Shown piece by piece: positions 1-5,794 of a stretch of 5,794 bases of DNA; position 1 is the stretch's first letter, and every line of letters begins with the position of its first letter. The stretch comes from CAYSFE01 sp964430225 (GTDB taxonomy: Bacteria > Patescibacteriota > Dojkabacteria > GCA-016699595 > JBAXKR01): positions 1 through 5,794 of the forward strand of contig CAYSFE010000027.1 of assembly GCA_964430225.1 (NCBI GenBank). Direction: 5' to 3'. The notes below the pieces were generated by a model. The model searched no databases. It saw only the letters and a list, made by a program, of their open reading frames with translations, and had not been told where the DNA came from. Position numbers and translations under genes: made by a program.

Positions 1-1020
1 GCTCAAACATTAGATAGTTTTGAAGGTGAAGAAATTAAGCACTACATGCATCACTACAATGGACCTACATATTCTCTAGGTGAAACAGGAAGATTCTCAT
101 ACAATCCAGGTGGAAGAGAAGTAGGACATGGTGCACTAGCTGAGAAAGCTCTAAGATATGTAATTCCTTCACAAGAAGAATTCCCTTATACAATTAGAGT
201 AGTAAGTGAAGTATTATCACAATCAGGTTCTTCTTCTATGGCATCTACTTGTGGATCAACATTAGCTCTTCTTGATGCAGGAGTTCCAATAAAGGCACTC
301 ATTGCTGGTATAGCTATTGGACTTGTTACTTCAGAAGAAGGTGACAAACATGAACTAGTAACTGATATGGCAGATAAAGAAGATTTCTTTGGTGATATGG
401 ACTTTAAAGTAGCAGGATCAAGAACTGGAGTAACTGCTATTCAAATGGACAATAAACTAAAAGGAGTAAAGTTATCTATCCTTAAAGAAGCTTTAGTTCA
501 AGCTAATCTTAAGAGATTAGAACTACTAGATAAGATGGAGAGTGTAATAAAGACTCCTAAAGCAATTGGAGAATTTGCTCCTAAAGTAAGTAGTACTAAG
601 ATCAATGTAGAAAAGATTGGAGAATTAATAGGTCCAGGAGGAAAGAATATTAAAAAGATTACTGAACTATCTGGTGCTGAAATAGACATTCAAGAAGATG
701 GAATGGTTTATGTAAGTGCAGTAGATAAAGCATCTATTGAGAAAGCAATGGAAATGATTGAACTTACAGTTGGAGAAGCTGAAGTTGGAAAGATATATAA
801 AGGTGTTGTTGACAGTGTTAAGGAATATGGGGCATTCGTAGAAGTAGGAGGATGGAGTGGTTTAGTCCATGTTTCTGAAATGTCAGATACCTTTGTAAAA
901 GATCCAAGCACACTAGTAAAAGTTGGAGACGAAGTAGATGTACTAGTAAAAGCTGTTGATGACCAAGGTAAAGTCAGTCTTTCTATGAAAGGTGTTAAGA
1001 CAAAGAAAGAATCTTTGTAA
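1..1020 (+). CDS. pnp: Polynucleotide phosphorylase (PNPase), C-terminal part; 5' end outside window
   Basis: PNPase degrades RNA 3'-to-5' using phosphate and releases nucleoside diphosphates; it normally works as a cytoplasmic homotrimer. The frame is open from base 1, so the 339 codons here are the downstream half; by family comparison roughly 370 residues lie upstream. Codons 1-185 or so form the second RNase PH domain, with hallmark stretches HHYNGPTYSLGETGR, GHGALAEKAL, FPYTIRVVSE and GSSSMASTCGS. The catalytic acidic loop reads EDFFGDMDFK, with the equivalents of E. coli D486, D492 and K494 at codons 128, 134 and 136. A KH domain follows (GPGG loop, codons 211-214), then an S1 domain from about codon 263 (GKIYKGVV to VSLSMK). 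One oddity is PGGREVGHG where many PNPases have an Arg-Arg pair before E, so one basic residue of a likely RNA/phosphate-contacting pair is Gly. The gene ends with TAA and is followed by a strong terminator. The internal ATG at 46 is not a start, because homology continues upstream of it. Confidence 0.97.
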   Translation, partial: AQTLDSFEGEEIKHYMHHYNGPTYSLGETGRFSYNPGGREVGHGALAEKALRYVIPSQEEFPYTIRVVSEVLSQSGSSSMASTCGSTLALLDAGVPIKALIAGIAIGLVTSEEGDKHELVTDMADKEDFFGDMDFKVAGSRTGVTAIQMDNKLKGVKLSILKEALVQANLKRLELLDKMESVIKTPKAIGEFAPKVSSTKINVEKIGELIGPGGKNIKKITELSGAEIDIQEDGMVYVSAVDKASIEKAMEMIELTVGEAEVGKIYKGVVDSVKEYGAFVEVGGWSGLVHVSEMSDTFVKDPSTLVKVGDEVDVLVKAVDDQGKVSLSMKGVKTKKESL

Positions 1021-1026
1021 CTAAAA

Positions 1027-1084
1027 GGGATTCACTAGGTTATATATAAGTAGTAATATAGCTTAGTGAAGTCCCCTCTTTTTT
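1027..1084 (+). terminator. Intrinsic (Rho-independent) terminator after pnp
   Basis: A long hairpin lies 6 bases after the pnp stop. The left arm is 1027-1045 (GGGA, TTCACTA, GGTTATAT) and the right arm is 1056-1075 (ATATAGCT, TAGTGAA, one bulged G at 1071, TCCC). This gives 19 pairs including two G-T wobbles, with a 10-base loop at 1046-1055. A T-rich tract follows immediately (CTCTTTTTT, to 1084). This is a textbook terminator for the pnp transcript. The next gene begins only 22 bases after the T tract, so murJ needs either read-through or a promoter inside this region. Confidence 0.88.
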
Positions 1085-1106
1085 GACTCTGGGGAAAATC
1101 AAATAC

Positions 1107-2834
1107 ATGGTAAAAAAAGTCTATGACTATGGTAAAAACCTTTTGTTTGACGAACATAGTTCCTCTCTGAAGGTTAGTTTTGTCATAATGGGTATAAGTC
1201 TTCTTACTAAGCTTCTAGGTATTGTTACAAGATCACTTGTTGCAAATAGGATAGGACTTAATCGTGATCTAGACATCTTCTTTGCAGCAAATATTATTCC
1301 TGAAATGTTAGCCAATATATTTCTCTTTGGAGCATTAGGTGCTGCTGTTGTACCAATACTTTCCTTAGCTCGTAAGGAAAAAGGTGACGAGGGAGCTAAT
1401 AAATTTCTTTCAATTGCAATTACATTAAGTGTAATTATATTTACCTTACTAGCACTTTTAAGCGGAATATTTGCAGATAAACTTCTTCCGTTTGCTATTG
1501 AAAATATATTAAAGCCTACTACTCCTTTTAGTTCATACGAACTAGATAGAATTACTTCCATAATGAGGCTTATGCTTTTCTCTCAAGTATTAATTGGTAT
1601 AGGGAGTTTTCTAAGTGTAGGACTTCAAAGTATTAAGAGATTTGTAGTACCTCAACTTACTGGACTCTTTTATGGAATAGGTCAGATAATTGGTATCCTC
1701 TTCTTCATGCCACTATTTCAAGATAAAGTTAATGGCTGGATAGTAGGTATATTTATCGGTTCATTCCTACATGTCTTAATACAGCTTCCACTTGTAATTA
1801 AGATGGGAATACATATTAAGTTAGACTTTGATTTCACAAATATATACTTAAGAAAAATGGTATTACTAGGAATTCCTAGAATATTTAGTGTAGCTACTAA
1901 TCAAGTAGCAGAGGTAGTAGATAAATTAATTGCACTTCAGTTATCAGCAGGATCTTTATCCGCACTTGTATTTGCTCTTTCCATAGTTACTACAGTTGAG
2001 ATGTTAGTAGGATATAGTTTTTCATCAGTAGTATTTCCACAACTCTCTGATCTATTTGCCAAGGGACAAGTTAAAGAAGCAAAAGAACTTTTCATTAAAG
2101 TATTTAATCAAATACTCTTCTTTCTAGTTCCAATAACTATGATATTCATTGTACTTCGTGTTCCAATAGTTAGAATCTTTTATGGAATATATCCAAATGG
2201 TGAATTCTCCTGGGAATCTACAAGGTTAGTCGCCTTTATAGTACTTCTCTTCTCATTTGGTTTAATTCCAGAAATCTTAAATGGACTACTTAAGAAACTA
2301 TTCTTTGCCAAACAAAATACAATAATCCCAACAGTAGTAAGTATCTTTGTAGTCATAGGTGGTATAGCTACAGGAATACTTTTTAGTAACTATTTAAAAC
2401 ATTTTGATACTACAACTATTACAGACATAACTTTTAATATGGACTTCTTTAGGTATAATGCGGGGACAAGTGGTATAGCTGCTGTGGGTGGTCTTGCCCT
2501 CTCTTCTTCTTTAATTAGTATCCTCTCATTCATAGTCTTAATTTTCATTACCCATTTCAAAGTATTTAAACTAGAGTTTGAAGAATTCTGGTTGAAATTC
2601 ATATCTAAACTATCTGTTGGATTTAGTATGTTTACTTCTATGTACTTAATATCTAAAGTATGGGAATATTCCTTAAATACCGAAAGAGTTTTTGGTGTTA
2701 TTCTTCTTACAGGTGGGACTATACTTACGGGGATAGGGGTATATATTGTTCTTGGTATGATTCTAAACATAGAGGAGGTAGAGATTGTAAAAAGAGGTTT
2801 TAGAAAAGCTTTTAAATTTGTTACTTCTACTTAG
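1107..2834 (+). CDS. murJ: MurJ/MviN-family lipid II flippase
   Basis: This is a polytopic inner-membrane protein of the MOP superfamily; MurJ moves lipid II, the peptidoglycan precursor, to the outer face of the membrane. The 575 residues are mostly hydrophobic helices, consistent with the family's usual 14 or so segments. Family landmarks are LTKLLGIVTRSL (about 32-44), DIFFAANIIPEML (56-68), FGALGAAVVPIL (74-85), the SVGLQSIKRFVVPQL stretch after helix 5, IGSFLHVLIQLPL (217-229), GIPRIFSVATNQ (255-266) and SSVVFPQLSDLF. By alignment from memory with E. coli MurJ, D39 is kept (D56), R18 is Lys (K35), R24 is offset by one (T41-R42), R52 is Ala (A69) and R270 is Ser (S292). I chose the ATG at 1107, preceded by a weak GGGGA at 1091-1095. 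An in-frame TTG at 1083 lies inside the terminator T tract and is unlikely to be the start. The TAG stop directly abuts the next ATG. A polar stretch near 2400-2465 looks like an extra loop between late helices. The family call is firm; exact substrate handling is inferred. Confidence 0.93.
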   Translation: MVKKVYDYGKNLLFDEHSSSLKVSFVIMGISLLTKLLGIVTRSLVANRIGLNRDLDIFFAANIIPEMLANIFLFGALGAAVVPILSLARKEKGDEGANKFLSIAITLSVIIFTLLALLSGIFADKLLPFAIENILKPTTPFSSYELDRITSIMRLMLFSQVLIGIGSFLSVGLQSIKRFVVPQLTGLFYGIGQIIGILFFMPLFQDKVNGWIVGIFIGSFLHVLIQLPLVIKMGIHIKLDFDFTNIYLRKMVLLGIPRIFSVATNQVAEVVDKLIALQLSAGSLSALVFALSIVTTVEMLVGYSFSSVVFPQLSDLFAKGQVKEAKELFIKVFNQILFFLVPITMIFIVLRVPIVRIFYGIYPNGEFSWESTRLVAFIVLLFSFGLIPEILNGLLKKLFFAKQNTIIPTVVSIFVVIGGIATGILFSNYLKHFDTTTITDITFNMDFFRYNAGTSGIAAVGGLALSSSLISILSFIVLIFITHFKVFKLEFEEFWLKFISKLSVGFSMFTSMYLISKVWEYSLNTERVFGVILLTGGTILTGIGVYIVLGMILNIEEVEIVKRGFRKAFKFVTST

Positions 2835-3506
2835 ATGGACAAGAAATTAGTCTTAGAAGAAAAAAAGTCATTTCCTGTACTAGGGTGTCTTAGGGCAGGT
2901 TGTTTCATAGTTCTTGGATTACTTCTTGCAGCTATTGTTTCAGGCTTACTCATACCTGATGTTAGGGAATACTTTTTAACAACTGCTCTTAAAGAAGCCT
3001 CTGTAAGATTCTCTAGTCCAGAAGTTCCTAAAGCTATTGATAGCACAAGGGCTAGTGAACTAGAAACAAAGATTGCAGTCCTTTCCACATCGAATAAGGT
3101 GGTTGAGGAAATATCTGTAAGTGAAGATGAATTAAATGCAGTCTTAGAAAAAAGGTTTAGACAATCAAGCAATACAAATGTAGATGTAAGAGTTAAACTA
3201 AAGGAAAGAGAAGCTAAGATATTTTTAAAAGTTAAGGATAAGGATATGCCATGGGTAGAAGCAACCATACTTAATACCAATACTGGCCATCTTCAACTAA
3301 AGGATATTAAGCTTGGGCCTGTAAATATTACAGCAGAAAACTTAAGAGACGGATTAAAACAATACAAGGTAGGATTAGAAGATGTGAACTTTGAAAAGAT
3401 AGATGAAATACTTTCTCAAGCACTTGAAACAACAAACTCTAAATATATGATCGACACAGTAGATGTATATTTAGGATATATTAAGATACGCTTCATAAAG
3501 AAATAA
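2835..3506 (+). CDS. Single-pass membrane-anchored protein of unknown function
   Basis: I do not recognise this 223-residue protein. The N-terminus is short, charged and probably cytoplasmic (MDKKLVLEEKK). It is followed by one hydrophobic segment at about 22-40 (FIVLGLLLAAIVSGLLI), preceded by two cysteines, C18 and C23, at the membrane edge. The remaining 180 or so residues should lie outside the cytoplasm. That part has a polar linker, then an alternating beta-strand/helix domain: EISVSEDELNAVLEKRF (helix), VDVRVKLKEREAKIFLKV (strands), LQLKDIKLGPVNI, and terminal strands YMIDTVDVYLGYIKIRFIKK. The pattern of 'a helix that binds or orients, then strands, then a closing strand pair' recalls YpmS-like (DUF2140) or LmeA-like (DUF2993) extracytoplasmic domains, but this is a shape resemblance only. 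The ATG follows the murJ TAG with no gap and no Shine-Dalgarno site, and the stop overlaps the holA start by one base. It is therefore probably made from the murJ message. A role next to MurJ at the membrane is a guess from position. Confidence 0.85.
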   Translation: MDKKLVLEEKKSFPVLGCLRAGCFIVLGLLLAAIVSGLLIPDVREYFLTTALKEASVRFSSPEVPKAIDSTRASELETKIAVLSTSNKVVEEISVSEDELNAVLEKRFRQSSNTNVDVRVKLKEREAKIFLKVKDKDMPWVEATILNTNTGHLQLKDIKLGPVNITAENLRDGLKQYKVGLEDVNFEKIDEILSQALETTNSKYMIDTVDVYLGYIKIRFIKK

Positions 3507-4447
3507 TGGATATAATATTACTTCATGGTGATAACTCATATACTCTTAGAAATAGACTTAAAGAAATACTTTCTAAATATCCTTCTTTAAAGGTATACAA
3601 AGTTGATGGAGAGGATGCAAAGAATATTAATGATCTTGGGTTAGATTTCAATGTTTCCCTATTTCAAGAAAAGAAACTACTTTTAATACAAAATCTTTTT
3701 GAAAACTCTTCAAAGATTCTATTAGAGAGATTTCAAAAACACATCACAGATGACACTAGTGATAATGTCATTGTCTTAGTAGAAAGTGATTTTGTAGATA
3801 AACGTACATCTTTGTATAAACTCATAAAAAGTAAGTTTAAGTTTGAAGAGTTTCCTAAACAAACTTCTAGAACTTTAATTCCTTGGATCACTGAGTATCT
3901 TAAAAGTAGTGGAATAAAGATATCTACTGATATTGCATTTGAACTACTTAACAAAGTGGGAGAAGATCAACAAGCCTTAAAGAATGAGTTAGATAAATTA
4001 GTGGTGTTAGATAAGAGAGAAATTTCAAGAGATGATGTTAAGACATATATCTCGTCATCTCGTGAGAGTGAGATTTTTGAGCTCACAGAAGCTATTCTTA
4101 ACTACTTTGTAAAACCTACTCCTAAAGATTTAAAAGAAATAATTCGCTTAACAGAAATATTTAAAGAGGACTATAAAAACTATCCAATATTTCTATCAAT
4201 CATTACTAATCAACTCTCACAACTAATTCGTATAAAGGTGTATGAAGAAAATGGATATGGAAGTGATCAAATATCTAAAGAGTTACAAGCTCATCCTTTT
4301 GTAATTAGAAAACTTCTTGAAAGGGCAAAGTTTTTAAAAAGAGATCAGTTAGAAAAAATATTTGAAAACCTCTTAATTCTTGATTCTAAATTTAAGATAG
4401 GAGAACTAGATTTTCTATCAGTAGTAAGTCTTTTACTAAAGAGGTAA
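3506..4447 (+). CDS. holA: DNA polymerase III subunit delta (clamp loader)
   Basis: HolA is the delta subunit of the clamp loader, which opens the beta sliding clamp and loads it on primed DNA during replication; it acts in the cytoplasm. The 313 residues are a little shorter than the usual 330-345. The family order is visible: N-terminal strand and turn IILLHGDNSY (3-12), a long helix, then FQEKKLLLIQNLF, the clamp-contacting region. VIVLVESDFVDKRTSLYKLIK carries the DKR...L signature. Next come LIPWITEYLKSSGIKI, the QQALKNELDKLVVL helix typical of domain II, then ISRDDVKTYIS and EIFELTEAILNYF. The C-terminal helical domain includes FLSIITNQLSQLIRIKVY, HPFVIRKLLERAKFL and the closing LDSKFKIGELDFLSVVSLLL. 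There is no Walker A motif, as expected for delta. The start overlaps the upstream stop (TAATG) and lacks a clear ribosome binding site, suggesting translation by reinitiation. Confidence 0.9.
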   Translation: MDIILLHGDNSYTLRNRLKEILSKYPSLKVYKVDGEDAKNINDLGLDFNVSLFQEKKLLLIQNLFENSSKILLERFQKHITDDTSDNVIVLVESDFVDKRTSLYKLIKSKFKFEEFPKQTSRTLIPWITEYLKSSGIKISTDIAFELLNKVGEDQQALKNELDKLVVLDKREISRDDVKTYISSSRESEIFELTEAILNYFVKPTPKDLKEIIRLTEIFKEDYKNYPIFLSIITNQLSQLIRIKVYEENGYGSDQISKELQAHPFVIRKLLERAKFLKRDQLEKIFENLLILDSKFKIGELDFLSVVSLLLKR

Positions 4448-4459
4448 ATAATATATACT
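4432..4459 (+). promoter_or_regulatory. Sigma-70-type promoter for the secreted-protein gene, probably giving a leaderless mRNA
   Basis: The -35 box TTTACT (4432-4437, 4 of 6 consensus bases) is separated by 16 bases from the -10 box TATACT (4454-4459, 5 of 6). The usual 6-8 base spacing puts the transcription start at about 4466-4467, which is the A of the ATG at 4467. The bases before that ATG (CTCTACGGT) hold no Shine-Dalgarno match, which fits leaderless translation. The elements lie over the last codons of holA and the 19-base gap. AT-rich DNA throws up chance -10 boxes, but position, spacing and the missing ribosome binding site agree with one another. Confidence 0.5.
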
Positions 4460-4466
4460 CTACGGT

Positions 4467-5666
4467 ATGACTGCCAAGAATATATTAAAAAGTTTTCTTC
4501 TTCTTACTATCATATCTTTACTCTTCCCTATTGTTGTTTCTGCTGAAACTGTTGTAGTAACACCAAGATCTGGATGGGGAGCAGATGAGGCCATATATAC
4601 AAAGGAAGATAAATATGGAGAAGTAAGTAAGATAAACCTAGTTTTATTAGATACTTACTCTAATGGAATTCGAGAAGATTGTACTAACTGGACCAAGTCT
4701 CTCTATTACTATTTCACAACTCGTCTTGGAACTAAAGATATCCCCTTCTCATACATAGTTTGTGAAGATGGAACAATACTAGAGGGAAACAAAGATAAGG
4801 AAGAGAAAGCATTTGAAATAACTGGTGGAAACAATAGCATAAACATCCTGCTACTAAATAGTGCAAGTACAACCGAACTAGCTGATAAAACAAAACTTGA
4901 AACTTTTCTTACTGAGCTATCTTCTAAATTTGCAGTATCTTCTGTAGATCTCTTTAAACTAAAAATAGAGCTTTTAACTTCACAGAAATCTGTAAAACTA
5001 TCTTTAGTAGATTTTGATACAAAATACAAACCACTACAAAATCAGATAAAAGAAATAGAGAAGAAGCTCCCTAAAACTAAAAAGACTTACACCTTATCAG
5101 TAAAAGATCTTGTAATAGCTAAGACCACGGTAAAACCTACAGAGGTCATAGATGTGAAATTTAATCTAACAAATAACTCAAGCTTTAATATTTACTCTGG
5201 AAGTATTTTTGCTACAAACAACGATAAGTTTGATACTCAGTCTGATTTCTATGAATCAGCTACTACTTGGGCTTCCCTATCAAGACCAATACTTTTAGAG
5301 AATAACGAGTACGTACTTAAGACTGAAACAAAGGAAGTAAACTTTAAGATAAAGATACCTCTAAAAGGAGGAAAACTATCACAAAACTTTGTACTTATAA
5401 CAAAGGATGGAGAGAAGATAGCTGGAACTGAGTTTAAAGTAGAAGTTACTTCTTCTACTAAGGAGATGGATATAATAGAGATATCTAGTACTGAGAATGG
5501 AAGACTTAATGTTAGAGATGTACCAGGTGGAAAAGAAGTAATAGCAAGGGTATTACCAAAAGATAGATTTTTAGTAACAAAAAGAGAGTCAGGATGGCTT
5601 GAAATAGAGACAGGAGGAAGAAAGGGATGGATACTTGGGAAGTATGCTAAGGCCGTGATTGAATAG
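4467..5666 (+). CDS. Secreted protein: degenerate PGRP/amidase-like domain, Ig-like domain, C-terminal SH3
   Basis: This 399-residue protein is exported. Residues 1-26 are a signal peptide (Lys-containing start, hydrophobic core FLLLTIISLLFPIVV, cleavage probably after VSA). Residues 32-135 or so follow the peptidoglycan-recognition/N-acetylmuramoyl-L-alanine amidase (Amidase_2) fold: PRSGWGADEA at the N-terminus, a LVLLDTYS strand where active enzymes have the HHT motif, KDIPFSYIVCEDGTILEG matching the DIxYNF..xxDGxxYEG block, and GGNNSINILLL matching the GxNxxSIGI strand. The zinc-binding histidines are absent (HHT becomes LDT; the second His aligns with E117), and no CPG-type third ligand is seen, so hydrolase activity is doubtful. 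C72 and C99 could form a disulfide. A Lys/Glu-rich helix (186-205) leads to a beta-rich Ig-like region (about 208-329), resembling NBR1-type Ig repeats (FNLTNNSS, W269-region, then NFVLITKDGEKIAG). Residues 340-399 are a bacterial SH3 domain (LNVRD at 347-351, GWLEIE, GWILGKY). Its likely role is wall binding or sensing, by inference. It has its own promoter and no Shine-Dalgarno site. Confidence 0.88.
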   Translation: MTAKNILKSFLLLTIISLLFPIVVSAETVVVTPRSGWGADEAIYTKEDKYGEVSKINLVLLDTYSNGIREDCTNWTKSLYYYFTTRLGTKDIPFSYIVCEDGTILEGNKDKEEKAFEITGGNNSINILLLNSASTTELADKTKLETFLTELSSKFAVSSVDLFKLKIELLTSQKSVKLSLVDFDTKYKPLQNQIKEIEKKLPKTKKTYTLSVKDLVIAKTTVKPTEVIDVKFNLTNNSSFNIYSGSIFATNNDKFDTQSDFYESATTWASLSRPILLENNEYVLKTETKEVNFKIKIPLKGGKLSQNFVLITKDGEKIAGTEFKVEVTSSTKEMDIIEISSTENGRLNVRDVPGGKEVIARVLPKDRFLVTKRESGWLEIETGGRKGWILGKYAKAVIE

Positions 5667-5683
5667 TAATAGAGCATACATTT

Positions 5684-5692
5684 TGATAGAAT
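5684..5692 (+). promoter_or_regulatory. Extended -10 promoter for tRNA-Ser
   Basis: TGATAGAAT matches the extended -10 form (TG, one base, then a -10 hexamer); the hexamer TAGAAT at 5687-5692 agrees with TATAAT at 5 of 6 positions. No convincing -35 box lies 16-18 bases upstream, which extended -10 promoters can tolerate. Transcription would begin near 5698-5700, leaving a 5' leader of only about 4-6 bases for RNase P to remove before the mature end at 5704. No terminator separates the preceding gene from the tRNA, so read-through is also possible. Confidence 0.42.
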
Positions 5693-5703
5693 ATCCCTTA
5701 TAT

Positions 5704-5793
5704 GGAGGGGTACCCAAGTGGCTGAAGGGGAGGGTTTGCTAAACCCTTAGTACGGAGCAATCCGTAGCGAGAGTTCGAATCTCTCCCCCTCCG
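5704..5793 (+). tRNA. tRNA-Ser (anticodon GCT), CCA not encoded
   Basis: The full class II cloverleaf can be folded by hand. The acceptor stem is GGAGGGG (5704-5710) with CCCCTCC (5786-5792), and the discriminator is G5793. The D stem is CCC (5713-5715) with GGG (5727-5729). The anticodon stem is AGGGT (5731-5735) with ACCCT (5743-5747), and the loop TTGCTAA holds anticodon GCT at 5738-5740, reading serine codons AGC and AGU. The long variable arm TACGGA/TCCGTA (5751-5756, 5761-5766) closed by a GCAA loop is characteristic of tRNA-Ser. The T arm is GAGAG, TTCGAAT, CTCTC (5771-5775, with the loop starting within GTTCGAAT, through 5785). The base after the discriminator is T, so CCA must be added by a nucleotidyltransferase. 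All 90 bases are inside the window. Confidence 0.96.
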
Positions 5794-5794
5794 T

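Noticed and set aside
909..952. Near-repeat ACTAGTAAAAGYTG at two places in pnp
   Set aside because: Both copies encode LVK-type strands of the S1 domain in the same frame; coincidental codon similarity, not a regulatory repeat.
1083..1106. TTG start giving murJ eight extra residues
   Set aside because: The TTG lies in the T tract of the terminator, has no ribosome binding site, and the added residues (MTLGKIKY) add no family homology; ATG at 1107 is better.
1127..1561. Open frame on the minus strand inside murJ (also 2390-2770 and 2831-3280)
   Set aside because: Ser/Leu-rich translations with no domain pattern, fully opposite well-supported genes; typical antisense shadows.
2877..2905. Lipobox-like VLGC in the unknown membrane protein
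   Set aside because: The cysteine comes before the hydrophobic segment rather than after it, so signal peptidase II processing is not expected.
3511..3516. Perfect TATAAT just inside holA
   Set aside because: No -35 box at a suitable distance, and transcription would begin after the holA start codon; it encodes Ile-Ile in a conserved N-terminal strand.
5249..5677. Minus-strand open frame opposite the secreted-protein gene
   Set aside because: Low-complexity Ser/Phe/Pro translation with no recognisable family; the + strand frame has a signal peptide and an SH3 domain.
1..5794. CRISPR array, insertion sequence, attachment site or replication origin
   Set aside because: No spaced direct repeats, transposase, integrase or terminal inverted repeats. 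The tRNA 3' end is at the window edge, so integration beyond it cannot be judged.

Overview
The window is AT-rich (roughly one third G+C by eye). It carries five protein genes and one tRNA gene, all on the + strand and packed with almost no spacing. Gene content and protein style suggest a member of the Candidate Phyla Radiation (Patescibacteria), perhaps the Microgenomates/Dojkabacteria/Katanobacteria side. The pointers are a divergent MurJ, a short HolA, a secreted amidase-fold/Ig-like/SH3 protein, and genes abutting without clear Shine-Dalgarno sites. This placement is an inference, not something the sequence proves. The standard code fits: there is no in-frame TGA in about 1,850 codons, and all five stops are TAA or TAG.

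Layout. 1-1020: the 3' half of pnp (polynucleotide phosphorylase: second RNase PH domain, KH, S1). 1027-1084: a strong intrinsic terminator closing the pnp transcript. 1107-2834: a MurJ/MviN-family lipid II flippase. 2835-3506: a single-pass membrane protein of unknown function. 3506-4447: holA, DNA polymerase III delta subunit. 4467-5666: a secreted three-part protein with a degenerate peptidoglycan-recognition/amidase fold, an Ig-like domain and a C-terminal SH3 domain. 5704-5793: tRNA-Ser(GCT), complete but with no encoded CCA.

The three genes from murJ to holA are joined with zero or negative spacing (TAG directly followed by ATG, then TAATG), so they are probably co-transcribed and translationally coupled. 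A good promoter just before the secreted-protein gene would start transcription at about its ATG, implying a leaderless mRNA. A second compact promoter (extended -10) sits just before the tRNA. No terminator is visible between murJ and the tRNA. Three of the genes concern the cell envelope (lipid II export, an anchored protein with an extracytoplasmic domain, a secreted wall-binding-type protein); holA and pnp are replication and RNA-turnover housekeeping genes.

There is no mobile element, CRISPR array or obvious defence system. The most interesting signals are the apparently inactive amidase-fold domain expressed from a leaderless promoter, a MurJ lacking several charged cavity residues of the E. 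coli enzyme, and the uncharacterised membrane protein locked between murJ and holA.
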